A stretch of 64,000 bases of DNA, taken from Myroides odoratus (lineage in GTDB: Bacteria; Bacteroidota; Bacteroidia; Flavobacteriales; Flavobacteriaceae). The position numbers and the translations under genes are program-made. Below are positions 1 through 9,012 of this stretch, one piece after another. Position 1 is the first letter of the stretch. Each line of letters opens with the position of its first letter. The stretch spans positions 1-64,000 of the forward strand of contig NZ_LROZ01000018.1 in NCBI RefSeq assembly GCF_001549985.1, read 5' to 3'. Below the pieces are notes generated by a model. The model was not told the origin of the DNA. It did not search any database and worked only from the letters and a program-made list of their open reading frames with translations.

Positions 1-446
1 GTATTTTTAATAGGTTCCAAAGAAGAGGGACTATCTAAAATCTCAACCAACCCTGATTTATAGGTCACTTTGTAATAGCCCACTTCTGTAGCAGAGCCAT
101 TGAAGCGCTCAAAGATAAAGTTGTTCAGCTTTTTTTGTTTGACGGTAATTTCACCTTCATAATGATCGCTATCATCCTCCACTAAATACTGCTCCCCTGT
201 AGATAATCGCAGCAGTCGGTTGGGCTTGTCATAGGTGGTAAAAGGAAGTCCAAAACCAGCGCCAAAGCCCTCATCTTCTTGACTTAAAGAGCTACCTGTC
301 AAAGACAAGGAAACCTCTGGACCCATACCGTAATTGGCATGGATATTAGCTAAAGGGAGGTGTAGAGTAAAGACACCCGTTCTTGGATCAATCCCCGTTT
401 GATGGGATCCAATGAAATTCTGACTTTGTGAAAAAAATTCCTTCAT
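1..446 (-). CDS. RHS/Tc-toxin-like protein, N-terminal part (runs off the window)
   Basis: The leftward reading frame opens at the ATG on 444-446 and stays open for 148 codons to the window edge, so only the N-terminus is visible. It starts MKEFFSQSQNFIGSHQTGID and continues with DPRTGVFTLHLP, NYGMGPEVSLSLT, GFGAGFGLPF and RLSTGEQYLV. This arrangement resembles the N-terminus of RHS-repeat proteins of the Tc-toxin C/SpvB-associated kind, where a G-D-P-R-T-G segment precedes short beta-rich repeats. No signal peptide is visible. Such proteins usually carry a variable C-terminal toxin, which lies outside this window. The family call is from pattern recognition; the full length and the presence of a toxin tip cannot be judged here. 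Confidence 0.7.
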   Translation of the reverse strand, partial: MKEFFSQSQNFIGSHQTGIDPRTGVFTLHLPLANIHANYGMGPEVSLSLTGSSLSQEDEGFGAGFGLPFTTYDKPNRLLRLSTGEQYLVEDDSDHYEGEITVKQKKLNNFIFERFNGSATEVGYYKVTYKSGLVEILDSPSSLEPIKN

Positions 447-1012
447 AAGTATTTGGTTTTAAGATTACATTACTTCGTTCCGTATACACAAAACAGCAAT
501 CATCACATATACTAAACGATACCATGAAACTAAAAAACATCACTTTATTTTCTAATTCGTCACTTCATCCGCCCTTTCTTCTTTCTTGGTATATGCTAAC
601 AAACGCTGTTTCAGCATACTAAAACATTTTAAAAGTAGAGCGTTATTTCATTACCCCTCCTGTATATTCTCTTAAACAAGTGATCAAAACCAAAGAAAAT
701 TAACAAATCAATATGTTTTAATTAAAATGAACTTTTATCAAAAGAACCTAGTTCGCTCAGCACACCCTATATCCGCCATTTTCTACTAGTAATCAACTGC
801 AACCGACTAACCTTAAAAACACAGTTCATTTCCCATGCCTTTTCGATATCCTTTTTCTATTGCTTCAATAGGGGGTAAAAAGATCCAACAAAAACAAAGT
901 TTGGTCTATTTCTTGATATATAGAGAGTAAGTGATACAATGTTAGGATACAATTCACACACACCATCCTAGCATGGATTCAACTCGCATAGTTATCCTAA
1001 AAATGATTGAAG
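447..1012. other. Gene-free AT-rich spacer
   Basis: This 566-bp interval separates the leftward RHS-like gene from the rightward transporter. I see no convincing open frame, RNA gene or strong hairpin in it. It must hold the two divergent promoters, but no clean TTG/TAnnTTTG pair stands out. Confidence 0.6.
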
Positions 1013-2488
1013 ATGGCGTATACCTTAGAACCTATTAAACCGATTCCCACAGCTATTGCTGTATCGCTAACTATACTCATTTGGTTTTTCATTCCAATTC
1101 CTGAAGGGGTAGACCCAAATGCTTGGCATTTACTCGCTTTATTTGTTGGTACAATTGCTGCAATTATTGGGAAAGCCTTGCCTATTGGCGCTGTATCCAT
1201 TGGTGCCATTGCTTTAGTTGCTGTAACAGGCGTTACCAATCCTGGAAATTCTAAAGCTGCCTTAGTAGATGCTTTAAGTGGTTTCTCCAATGACCTCATT
1301 TGGTTGATTGGAATTTCAATTATGATTTCAATTAGTTTAGGTAAAACTGGTTTAGGTGCAAGAATCGGATATTTTTTGATTTCCATCTTTGGCAAAAAAA
1401 CACTGGGGATTGCTTATGCATTAGCCTTTGCAGAAACTATTTTAGCTCCCGTAACTCCTAGTAATACCGCTCGTGGTGGCGGTATTATCTATCCAATTAT
1501 GCGTTCCATCTCAGAAAGTTTCGGATCTAGCCCTACAGCTACTTTAAGAAAACGCATCGGTCGATATTTATCATTGGTCAACTACAATACCAACCCCATT
1601 ACTTCAGCTATGTTTATTACAGCAACTGCTCCAAATCCACTCCTTGTGAGTATGATTTATGAAGGAACAGATCCCGCCTTTCATCTATCTTGGGGTATGT
1701 GGGCCGTAGCAGCTTTCTTACCTGCTCTTTTCTCCTTGTTCATCATGCCTTTAGTGATCTACAAAATATGCCCTCCAGAAATTAAAGAAACCCCAAATGC
1801 ACCTGTGTTTGCCCAAGCGAAATTGAAAGAATTGGGGCCATTTTCACTACCTGAAAAAATCACACTTGGTGTTTTTATTCTTTTACTCTTACTTTGGGCT
1901 GGTGTTCCCGCGATGCTCTTTGGAGAAGGTTATCTTATACAACCAACAACAGCAGCATTTATTGGTCTATCTATTCTACTTGCTACTGGTGTGCTTACCT
2001 GGGACGATATTCTAAAAAACAAAGGTGCATGGGATACAATTGTTTGGTTTGCAGCACTAGTCATGATGGCGAGTTTCTTAGGCAAATTGGGATTGGTTTC
2101 TTGGCTAGCTCAAACCGTAGGTACAGGTATCAATCATTTGGGAGTAAATTGGATTGTAGGTACATTAATTCTACTACTAGTCTATGTTTATTCGCATTAT
2201 TTTTTTGCTAGTACAACTGCGCACATCACAGCCATGTTTGCGGCCTTTTTTGCTGCGGGAATTGCCTTAGGTACTCCTCCTATGTTATTAGCTCTATTAC
2301 TTGGTTTTTCTTCTTCTTTAATGATGTCTTTAACCCATTATGGAACTGGAACAGCTCCCATTATATTTGGCGCAGGCTATACCACACTCGCCGAATGGTG
2401 GAAGGTAGGGTTTATTATCAGTCTTGTAAACTTATTCATTTGGATTACAATCGGCGGCCTATGGTGGAAAATCCTAGGATATTGGTAA
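1013..2488 (+). CDS. DASS-family sodium/divalent anion symporter (CitT/dicarboxylate type)
   Basis: A very hydrophobic protein of 491 residues with about a dozen membrane segments. It carries the DASS (SLC13/CitT) signatures: a first SNT motif in TPSNTARGGGIIYPIM and a second, diverged motif FFASTTAHITAMFAA in the C-terminal half. Its best match is the 2-oxoglutarate/malate translocator and CitT branch, which moves C4-C6 di- and tricarboxylates across the inner membrane; the exact substrate cannot be read from sequence. The frame can be extended two codons to a TTG at 1007, but the ATG at 1013 is the more natural start. It stands alone, with lpdA 270 bp downstream. Confidence 0.85.
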   Translation: MAYTLEPIKPIPTAIAVSLTILIWFFIPIPEGVDPNAWHLLALFVGTIAAIIGKALPIGAVSIGAIALVAVTGVTNPGNSKAALVDALSGFSNDLIWLIGISIMISISLGKTGLGARIGYFLISIFGKKTLGIAYALAFAETILAPVTPSNTARGGGIIYPIMRSISESFGSSPTATLRKRIGRYLSLVNYNTNPITSAMFITATAPNPLLVSMIYEGTDPAFHLSWGMWAVAAFLPALFSLFIMPLVIYKICPPEIKETPNAPVFAQAKLKELGPFSLPEKITLGVFILLLLLWAGVPAMLFGEGYLIQPTTAAFIGLSILLATGVLTWDDILKNKGAWDTIVWFAALVMMASFLGKLGLVSWLAQTVGTGINHLGVNWIVGTLILLLVYVYSHYFFASTTAHITAMFAAFFAAGIALGTPPMLLALLLGFSSSLMMSLTHYGTGTAPIIFGAGYTTLAEWWKVGFIISLVNLFIWITIGGLWWKILGYW

Positions 2489-2722
2489 TCCTATCATTAC
2501 CACGATAGTTTTATTATTTTTACTTAGGCTTGGGGGTTTCAATACTCTTACGCATTTTGTTTCCAATAAAACAAGAAACGAATAACAAATAGACAATATT
2601 TTAAAATATTACTTGACAATTCCATTTCTAAACATCCCTCAAAAGATCTTGAATTTACAATTCTATAATTTACTGTCAATCAACTTTTCAAACCGAAAGT
2701 TTCAAGTACCGAAATAATTGAT

Positions 2723-2730
2723 TATTTTCG
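2723..2730 (+). promoter_or_regulatory. Candidate -7 element of lpdA (TATTTTCG)
   Basis: The octamer differs at one position from the Bacteroidota -7 consensus TAnnTTTG and lies 28 nt before the lpdA ATG. The enclosing 11-mer TTATTTTCGTA recurs exactly in front of the TonB receptor gene at 6592-6602. No good upstream TTG was found. Confidence 0.4.
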
Positions 2731-2757
2731 TAGCGTAAAATATAGAAATACATACAT

Positions 2758-4149
2758 ATGAAATTCGATATTATTGTTTTAGGAAGTGGCCCTGGAGGGT
2801 ACGTTACTGCAATCAGAGCATCTCAATTAGGCTTTAAAGTCGCAGTAGTTGAAAGAGAAAATTTAGGAGGTATTTGCTTAAACTGGGGATGTATTCCTAC
2901 AAAAGCACTTCTAAAATCTGCACAAGTATTTGAATACTTGAAGCATGCTTCTGACTATGGTTTGACAATTAATGGAGAAGTTGATAAAGATTTCGATGCT
3001 GTAGTTGCACGTTCACGTGGAGTTGCTGCTGGAATGAGCAAAGGTGTTCAATTCTTGATGAAAAAGAACAAAATTGAGGTTATCGATGGATTTGGTAAAG
3101 TAAAACCAGGCAAAAAGATTGATGTAACAGATAAAGATGGAAAAGTAACAGAATATAGTGCTGACCATATTATCATTGCAACAGGAGCTCGTTCTAGAGA
3201 ATTGCCAAACTTACCACAAGATGGTACAAAAGTAATCGGATACCGTCAAGCTTTAACTTTACCAAAACAACCAAAGAAAATGATCGTGGTTGGTTCTGGT
3301 GCAATTGGAGTTGAGTTTGCTTATTTCTATAATGCAATGGGTACAGATGTAACGGTGGTGGAATTCATGCCAAACATTGTTCCTGTTGAAGACGAAGATA
3401 TCTCTAAACAATTCGAGCGTTCATTGAAAAAAGCTGGAATTAAAGTAATGACGAATGCTTCTGTAGAAAAGGTAGATACAACTGGAGAAGGAGTAAAAGC
3501 AACAGTTAAAACAGCTAAAGGAGAAGAAATCATCGAGGCTGATATTGTTTTATCTGCAGTAGGTATTAAAACAAATATCGAAAACATCGGTTTAGAAGAA
3601 GTTGGAATTGCTACAGATAGAGATAAAATCTTAGTAAACGATTTCTACCAAACCAATATCCCAGGATACTATGCAATTGGAGATGTTGTTCCTGGACAAG
3701 CATTAGCACACGTTGCTTCTGCAGAAGGAATCTTATGTGTTGAAAAAATCGCAGGTCACCACGTTGAGCCATTAGATTATGGAAATATCCCTGGATGTAC
3801 ATACGCTACTCCTGAAATTGCTTCTGTTGGATTAACAGAGAAAAAAGCAATCGAAGCGGGATACGAAATCAAAGTTGGTAAATTCCCATTCTCTGCTTCT
3901 GGAAAAGCACAAGCAGGAGGAACACCTGACGGATTTGTAAAAGTTATCTTTGATGCAAAATACGGAGAATGGTTAGGATGTCATATGATTGGTGCTGGTG
4001 TTACAGATATGATTGCAGAAGCAGTTGTAGCTCGTAAACTAGAAACAACAGGATATGAAATCCTTAAAGCGGTTCACCCTCACCCTACAATGAGTGAAGC
4101 AGTAATGGAAGCTGTTGCTGACGCTTACGGTGAAGTAATCCACTTATAA
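2758..4149 (+). CDS. lpdA: Dihydrolipoyl dehydrogenase
   Basis: Flavoprotein E3 of 463 residues, which reoxidises dihydrolipoamide in the pyruvate, 2-oxoglutarate or branched-chain dehydrogenase complexes, with NAD as acceptor. The N-terminus has the FAD fold (GSGPGGYVTAIRA, residues 9-21) followed by the redox disulfide in GGICLNWGCIPTKALL. The NAD-binding GSGAIGVEF sits near residue 181, the second FAD contact in YAIGDVV, and the C-terminal catalytic HPHPTMSEA with the His-Glu pair is intact. Length is normal for the family. No E1 or E2 genes lie nearby, so it probably serves complexes encoded elsewhere. A strong terminator follows directly, so it is monocistronic. Confidence 0.96.
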   Translation: MKFDIIVLGSGPGGYVTAIRASQLGFKVAVVERENLGGICLNWGCIPTKALLKSAQVFEYLKHASDYGLTINGEVDKDFDAVVARSRGVAAGMSKGVQFLMKKNKIEVIDGFGKVKPGKKIDVTDKDGKVTEYSADHIIIATGARSRELPNLPQDGTKVIGYRQALTLPKQPKKMIVVGSGAIGVEFAYFYNAMGTDVTVVEFMPNIVPVEDEDISKQFERSLKKAGIKVMTNASVEKVDTTGEGVKATVKTAKGEEIIEADIVLSAVGIKTNIENIGLEEVGIATDRDKILVNDFYQTNIPGYYAIGDVVPGQALAHVASAEGILCVEKIAGHHVEPLDYGNIPGCTYATPEIASVGLTEKKAIEAGYEIKVGKFPFSASGKAQAGGTPDGFVKVIFDAKYGEWLGCHMIGAGVTDMIAEAVVARKLETTGYEILKAVHPHPTMSEAVMEAVADAYGEVIHL

Positions 4150-4179
4150 TCATAAACGATACATCGTTTTAAACATAAA

Positions 4180-4210
4180 AAAGTCTGTCGGTTTTCGACA
4201 GACTTTTTAT
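4180..4210 (+). terminator. Rho-independent terminator of lpdA
   Basis: An 11-bp perfect stem (AAAGTCTGTCG pairing with CGACAGACTTT) around a GTTTT loop is followed by a T-rich run, 30 nt after the lpdA stop codon. Confidence 0.85.
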
Positions 4211-4307
4211 TTTTATTCCGCTTTCAGTACTTTCTTTTCCCTCTATTTCTTTGAAAACAGAACATAATTAGCTATATTTAAACCTATTAACCTTAAATAA
4301 TTTGATT

Positions 4308-4514
4308 ATGAATCGATTTTCACTCTCCTTTTTACGGAGTATTGCTTTTTTATTCCTGGTCGTCGGAATGATACTAATGGTCCAAAACATCGATCAATTC
4401 CTCTATAAACAAACATTAGAAATTGGATCTCTTGCATTTGCACTTATCTGCATTGCCATTAGTATTCTAGGACAGCGAAAGCTAAAAAAATCAACACGCA
4501 TTTCTCACTTATAA
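4308..4514 (+). CDS. Small membrane protein, unknown function
   Basis: A 68-residue protein starting MNRFSLSFLRSIAFLF. It has two hydrophobic segments (about residues 8-25 and 38-54) separated by a short charged stretch, and a basic tail with RKLKKSTR. The open frame extends upstream to a TTG at 4302, but the ATG at 4308 is preferred. I do not recognise a family. It lies alone between the lpdA terminator and the hairpin at 4531-4568. The composition looks coding rather than random, but size and lack of context keep confidence moderate. Confidence 0.55.
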   Translation: MNRFSLSFLRSIAFLFLVVGMILMVQNIDQFLYKQTLEIGSLAFALICIAISILGQRKLKKSTRISHL

Positions 4515-4530
4515 GGCTAGTCTAAAAAAA

Positions 4531-4568
4531 TAGATCTACCTTTAAGAAATAGCTTCAAGGTAGATCTA
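4531..4568 (-). terminator. Strong inverted repeat, probable leftward terminator
   Basis: TAGATCTACCTT (4531-4542) pairs perfectly with AAGGTAGATCTA (4557-4568) around a 14-nt loop. Read on the minus strand the hairpin is followed by seven T residues, so it best terminates leftward transcripts, although the nearest leftward stop codon (the LytTR regulator) is about 240 nt away. It could also stop the rightward small gene ending at 4514. Confidence 0.6.
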
Positions 4569-4804
4569 ACTTGTACGATTCTATTTTTATTTAGTGAACA
4601 TTCACAACTTCCATTCTTTCTTTATCTTCAAGATATAATCCGCTTTTTTTCAAGGAAAATTCTGCAAAAAACAACCTACAAAAGGCTTTTCGTACGTCGT
4701 GATGTTACTTAAATCATCTAAAACAGATTGTTTACCCTCTATTATAAAGATTTACTATGCTTCTCAAGAAAATTAATACAAAAAAGCATCCCTCACTCCT
4801 AACA

Positions 4805-5497
4805 CTATTCAATTAAAATCTGATATTTTCTACCTACAGGTATTTCGATGTTAACATGTAAAGTTACTTTGCCAAGCTCCTTTTTTACAATCTGTTTTCG
4901 ATTGACAATAAAAGAACGATGCACTTGAATAAAATAATCCGGTAATTCCGTTTTAATGCTAATCAATGACCCATAAACAAAATAGCTCTTACTGCGATTT
5001 TCTACAAATATTTTAATGTAGTTTCCCGCGCTTTCAACAAAGAGAATCTCATCTATATCAAGTAGTATATCCAACCCATCTTCTCTAATTTTCAACACAT
5101 TATCCTTTACTTCATCTGTGGAGCCTTTTCTATTTTTGCAAAAGATTTTCGCCTTTTCAATCGCTTTTAAAAATTTGCCAAATGAGATAGGTTTTAATAA
5201 ATAATCCACCGCATCCTTTTCATAGGATTCTAAAGCAAAATCCGAATAAGCAGTTGTAATAATCGTGATTGGTTTTACTGCTATCATATCCAAAAATTCC
5301 AATCCAGAAATAAGTGGCATATTAATATCCAACAATAGAATATCCACTTCATTTTTTTGTAAAAAAAGTAGAGCTTCTTTGCCAGAAAAGGCAGTACCTA
5401 CACATTCTAAATCTTCACATTGATTGATATGACTCATCAACACCTGATGTGCTGGTTTCTCGTCATCAACTATTAAACATTTGTATTTAGTCCCCAT
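4805..5497 (-). CDS. LytTR-family response regulator
   Basis: A 230-residue two-domain regulator. The receiver domain (residues 5-120) shows the acidic pair VDDE, the phosphoacceptor Asp57 in DILLLDINMP, the TTAY threonine region and the YLLKPI lysine. The C-terminal LytTR DNA-binding domain (about 130-230) has the typical FVESAGNYIKIF and HRSFIVNRKQI patterns. It is the second gene of a leftward pair: its start overlaps the end of the histidine kinase gene by 25 bp, so the two are co-translated. LytTR regulators bind paired direct repeats upstream of targets. The obvious candidate target is the divergent TonB receptor/DUF4249 operon, but this is inference. Confidence 0.93.
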   Translation of the reverse strand: MGTKYKCLIVDDEKPAHQVLMSHINQCEDLECVGTAFSGKEALLFLQKNEVDILLLDINMPLISGLEFLDMIAVKPITIITTAYSDFALESYEKDAVDYLLKPISFGKFLKAIEKAKIFCKNRKGSTDEVKDNVLKIREDGLDILLDIDEILFVESAGNYIKIFVENRSKSYFVYGSLISIKTELPDYFIQVHRSFIVNRKQIVKKELGKVTLHVNIEIPVGRKYQILIE

Positions 5498-6528
5498 AAT
5501 GTAAGTTTTGCTTTATATTTATTCTTTAAATCCTCAACTTCAAATTTAGCATGTATTCCCGATACTTCTAAGCGTCTTTTTAAGTTGTTTAACCCCAAAC
5601 CGGTTCCCTTTTTCTGTTTTTCAATGGGTAAACAACTATTGATTATTTCGAAGTATATCTTTCCTTCTTCTTCTTTCCATCGGATGGAAATAGAGGGTTG
5701 TTCTGTTTGCAAACTAAACTTTACGGCATTTTCTACCAAACTAAAAAACAATAGTGGTGGTACTTGATACGCTTCTAAGTCACCATAATACTCACTATAC
5801 ACCACCAAAGAATCGCTTGTAAACCGATAATAGTCTAAATATTCATTGACAAAATCAATTTCCAATTCTAAGCGCACTTCTTCTTTCTTACTTGCTTCAA
5901 TTTGATAACGAAACAGATGAGAAAGCTGTAAAATTCGATTAGGGGTATCATCAGGATTTGTCAAGGCTTCTCCATATAAATTATTCATTGCATTCAACAG
6001 AAAGTGTGGGTTCAATTGCATCTTTAGAAAATCTAATTCCGCTTCTGTATTAGCTAATTTTCGTTCGCGTAATGTAATATTCTGAAAGGCCCATTGATGA
6101 ATAAAATAGGTTCCTGTTCCTAAGATAGTAAAAAACAACGTATTGGTAATTTCGAGAATTAACGATTTAAATTCACCAGCATAAAGGGCATATTGACTCA
6201 AACAAAAGACACTAAAAACCAAATAAACGAGAAACCACAGAAGAAAAGAATCATACTTTTTGGTTAATAGAAAGCGCTTAATGATAAATACATTGTTGAT
6301 GTAAATTAAAAAATAAATCAAAGAGATAGCTGGAACCATCTCTACCAAAATTTCTCGGATGCCTTTATCGCCTAAACTAGTATATTGAATAAAACCAAAA
6401 ATCAAGCACAAGGCCAATAACCCAAAAATATTGCGATACCATATATTAGAATACCATCTCCACATTTCAACTTGTTTATGGACTAAAGATACTTCATCCA
6501 ACACATTGACTGCAAAAAACTTATACAA
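5473..6528 (-). CDS. LytS/YehU-type membrane sensor histidine kinase
   Basis: A 351-residue protein with four predicted membrane helices in the first 150 residues, then a HisKA_5/His_kinase domain with the phosphoacceptor His175 in KMQLNPHFLLNAMNN, and a GHKL ATPase with the N-box FFSLVENAVKFS and G-box KGTGLGLNNLKRR. There is no periplasmic sensor domain, so it probably senses the membrane or a partner. It forms a two-component pair with the overlapping LytTR gene. An alternative start at Met22 (position 6465, MWRWYSN) is possible: a TTG/TATCTTTA promoter-like pair lies just before it. The gene is divergent from the TonB receptor with only 94 bp between starts. Confidence 0.92.
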   Translation of the reverse strand: MYKFFAVNVLDEVSLVHKQVEMWRWYSNIWYRNIFGLLALCLIFGFIQYTSLGDKGIREILVEMVPAISLIYFLIYINNVFIIKRFLLTKKYDSFLLWFLVYLVFSVFCLSQYALYAGEFKSLILEITNTLFFTILGTGTYFIHQWAFQNITLRERKLANTEAELDFLKMQLNPHFLLNAMNNLYGEALTNPDDTPNRILQLSHLFRYQIEASKKEEVRLELEIDFVNEYLDYYRFTSDSLVVYSEYYGDLEAYQVPPLLFFSLVENAVKFSLQTEQPSISIRWKEEEGKIYFEIINSCLPIEKQKKGTGLGLNNLKRRLEVSGIHAKFEVEDLKNKYKAKLTLWGLNTNV

Positions 6529-6592
6529 AAACCATTAAAATAAAAAAACTACCTTTTACATATTCTTTTCTTAAAAACCCCTAAAACTTAGT

Positions 6593-6600
6593 TATTTTCG
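6593..6600 (+). promoter_or_regulatory. Candidate -7 element of the TonB receptor operon (TATTTTCG)
   Basis: The octamer lies 22 nt before the receptor ATG and is embedded in TTATTTTCGTA, the same 11-mer found before lpdA. It fits TAnnTTTG with one mismatch. No clear -33 TTG is present, which would fit a promoter depending on an activator such as the divergent LytTR regulator. Confidence 0.4.
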
Positions 6601-6622
6601 TACTCGAATTAATTATCAAACT

Positions 6623-9007
6623 ATGATGATACCTGGTCAACTCAGAACAGCCTTTTTACTTTGTGCCTTGTTCTTTATTACAATGGGCGTAAAAGCTCAA
6701 TCGACGTATCTTTTACAAGGAACCATAAAAGACAACCGCGAACCTTTAATTGGTGCTACGATTTACATTAATGAAATCAATAATGGCGCCATCACAAATG
6801 AAAAAGGACATTATTCCATACAGCTACAAGAAGGAACCTATTCCTTAAAAATATCCTACATTGGATATGCAGATAAGTTTACGAAAGTCAATCTAAGTAA
6901 AAACCAAACGTTAGATTTTGTACTAACCACAGATAACGCTGAACTATCAGAAGTGGTGATTGTACAAAATAAAAACAAAGTTGATATTCGAAAACCAGAA
7001 ATGAGTGTCAACAAATTGACTACAGAAGAAATCAAGAAAATGCCAGTTGTATTAGGGGAAACGGATATTCTAAAGTCCATCCTACAACTACCTGGTGTAA
7101 CGAATGCTGGAGAAGGTGCTGCAGGATTTAATGTTCGCGGTGGAAGTGCAGGGCAAAACTTAGTATTATTAGACAATGCTAGTGTATATAGTTCTTCTCA
7201 CCTATTTGGTTTCTTTTCGGTATTTAACTCAGATGCTATTCGAGATTTAAAACTATATAAAGGAGGTATTCCTGCGCGTTTTGGAGGTAGAGCTTCATCT
7301 GTACTCGATGTAGTTCAAAAAGAAGGAAATAAGAACGATTACACTTTTGAAGGTGGAATTGGTGTAATTTCTAGTCGTTTATTGGCTCAAGGACCGATTC
7401 AAAAAGGAAAATCTTCCTTTTTGATTGCAGGACGTGGTTCTTATGCGCATTTGTTCTTGAAATTATCAGACAACAAAAACTCTGCTTATTTCTATGACAT
7501 CAATACTAAATTGAGTTTTGATATTAATAAAAAGAACAAAATCAACTTTTCTGCGTATTATGGAAAAGACGTATTTAGCTTCAAGGATTTAATGAAAAAC
7601 AGCTTTGGAAACTTAGCAGCTACTTTAGAATGGCAAACGCTGTACAACGATGATTTAGCGGGAACCTTATCTTTATCAACCAGTCAATATACCTATGATC
7701 TAGATTTAGATTTAGTAGGATTTAACTGGAAGAATGGAATTAAAAGTACACAAATCAAATATGATTTCTTGCATGATATCAATTCAGCATTACAATTGCG
7801 CTATGGTATCGGACATACAGAATATATTTTCTACCCTGGAACAATCAAACCAACAAAAAGTGATTCTTCTATCAACTACAAAAAAATAGATAATAAGTAT
7901 GCATCCGAAAGTAGTGTTTATGTAGAAGCTGAACAGAATTTTGGCCAGCATATTAGTGTAAATTACGGCTTGCGATTCTCTCACTTCAATGCGAAAGGGA
8001 AAGGAATTGAGCATACTTATGCCAACAATCAACCAGTTTGGTATGATCAGCAATTGGGGGTTTACAAAATGGCAGATATGTTAGAGACTACCTATTATAA
8101 GAAAAACAAATCGATTGAGCAATTCAACAACTTAGAACCTCGTATCGGTGTTGCTTATATTTTGAATGACAATCAATCCATTAAAGCGAGCTATAACCGA
8201 ATGACACAATATATTCACTTGATGTCTAATACAGCAGCGCCAACACCTTTAGATATTTGGACACCTAGTGGAAAATATACCGATCCAGAATTAGTGGATC
8301 AAGTTGCTTTGGGATATTTCCAAAACTTTGCAGAAGGAAGGTATAGTTTAGAAACTGAAGTATTTTACAAAAAAGTAAAAAACAGCATTGATTACATTGA
8401 TGGGGCGCAATTAGTAGGAAATGAAGCTATTGAACGCGTTATTCTCAATGGAGAAGGAAGAGCTTATGGATTGGAAGTGCTTTTTAGAAAGAACTTAGGG
8501 AAACTAACAGGATGGGTGGCTTATACCTTATCAAGAGCAGAACAACGTACACCAGGGAGAACAGCATTTGAACCGGGAATCAACAACGGCGATTGGTATA
8601 GAGCATCCTATGATAAACTACATGATTTGTCTATTACAGCTCTATATGAATTAAATCCGAAATGGACCTTTGGCGCAAGTTTTACACTACAATCCGGTCG
8701 TCCAATCACTTATCCTGAAGGTCAATATGAATACTTAGGACTACGTGTGCCTAAATTTGGAGATCGTTACGCTAATAACATGCCTGCCTATCACCATTTA
8801 GATGTATCTGCTACGTATACGCCAAAACCAAACTCAACGAAACGATGGAAAGGAGAATGGGTTTTTGGAATTTATAACCTATACAGTCGATACAATGCGG
8901 CATCTATTTCTTTCAGAGAAAACGAAGATATTCGCGGAAAAAATGAAGCTGAAAAAATGTCTATTTTTGGTTTCGTACCAAGTGTTACGTACAATTTTAA
9001 ATTCTAA
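6623..9007 (+). CDS. TonB-dependent outer membrane receptor with carboxypeptidase-regulatory domain
   Basis: A 794-residue receptor. A signal peptide (LRTAFLLCALFFITMGVKAQ) is followed by a carboxypeptidase-D-regulatory-like beta-sandwich (about 28-110, with LIGATIYINEINNGAITNEKG and ISYIGYAD), a plug domain with GFNVRGGSAGQNLVLLDNA and YKGGIPARFGGRASSVLDV, and a 22-strand-type barrel ending in the aromatic FVPSVTYNFKF. Such receptors import a ligand across the outer membrane using TonB energy. It is directly followed, 5 bp away, by a DUF4249 lipoprotein, giving a SusC/SusD-like pair in layout. The divergent LytTR two-component system is the likely regulator. The substrate cannot be inferred. 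Met1 and Met2 are adjacent possible starts. Confidence 0.93.
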   Translation: MMIPGQLRTAFLLCALFFITMGVKAQSTYLLQGTIKDNREPLIGATIYINEINNGAITNEKGHYSIQLQEGTYSLKISYIGYADKFTKVNLSKNQTLDFVLTTDNAELSEVVIVQNKNKVDIRKPEMSVNKLTTEEIKKMPVVLGETDILKSILQLPGVTNAGEGAAGFNVRGGSAGQNLVLLDNASVYSSSHLFGFFSVFNSDAIRDLKLYKGGIPARFGGRASSVLDVVQKEGNKNDYTFEGGIGVISSRLLAQGPIQKGKSSFLIAGRGSYAHLFLKLSDNKNSAYFYDINTKLSFDINKKNKINFSAYYGKDVFSFKDLMKNSFGNLAATLEWQTLYNDDLAGTLSLSTSQYTYDLDLDLVGFNWKNGIKSTQIKYDFLHDINSALQLRYGIGHTEYIFYPGTIKPTKSDSSINYKKIDNKYASESSVYVEAEQNFGQHISVNYGLRFSHFNAKGKGIEHTYANNQPVWYDQQLGVYKMADMLETTYYKKNKSIEQFNNLEPRIGVAYILNDNQSIKASYNRMTQYIHLMSNTAAPTPLDIWTPSGKYTDPELVDQVALGYFQNFAEGRYSLETEVFYKKVKNSIDYIDGAQLVGNEAIERVILNGEGRAYGLEVLFRKNLGKLTGWVAYTLSRAEQRTPGRTAFEPGINNGDWYRASYDKLHDLSITALYELNPKWTFGASFTLQSGRPITYPEGQYEYLGLRVPKFGDRYANNMPAYHHLDVSATYTPKPNSTKRWKGEWVFGIYNLYSRYNAASISFRENEDIRGKNEAEKMSIFGFVPSVTYNFKF

Positions 9008-9012
9008 GTAAA

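Noticed and set aside
1894..2211. 105-codon plus-strand frame inside the transporter gene
   Set aside because: It lies in another frame of a well-supported membrane protein and lacks protein-like composition.
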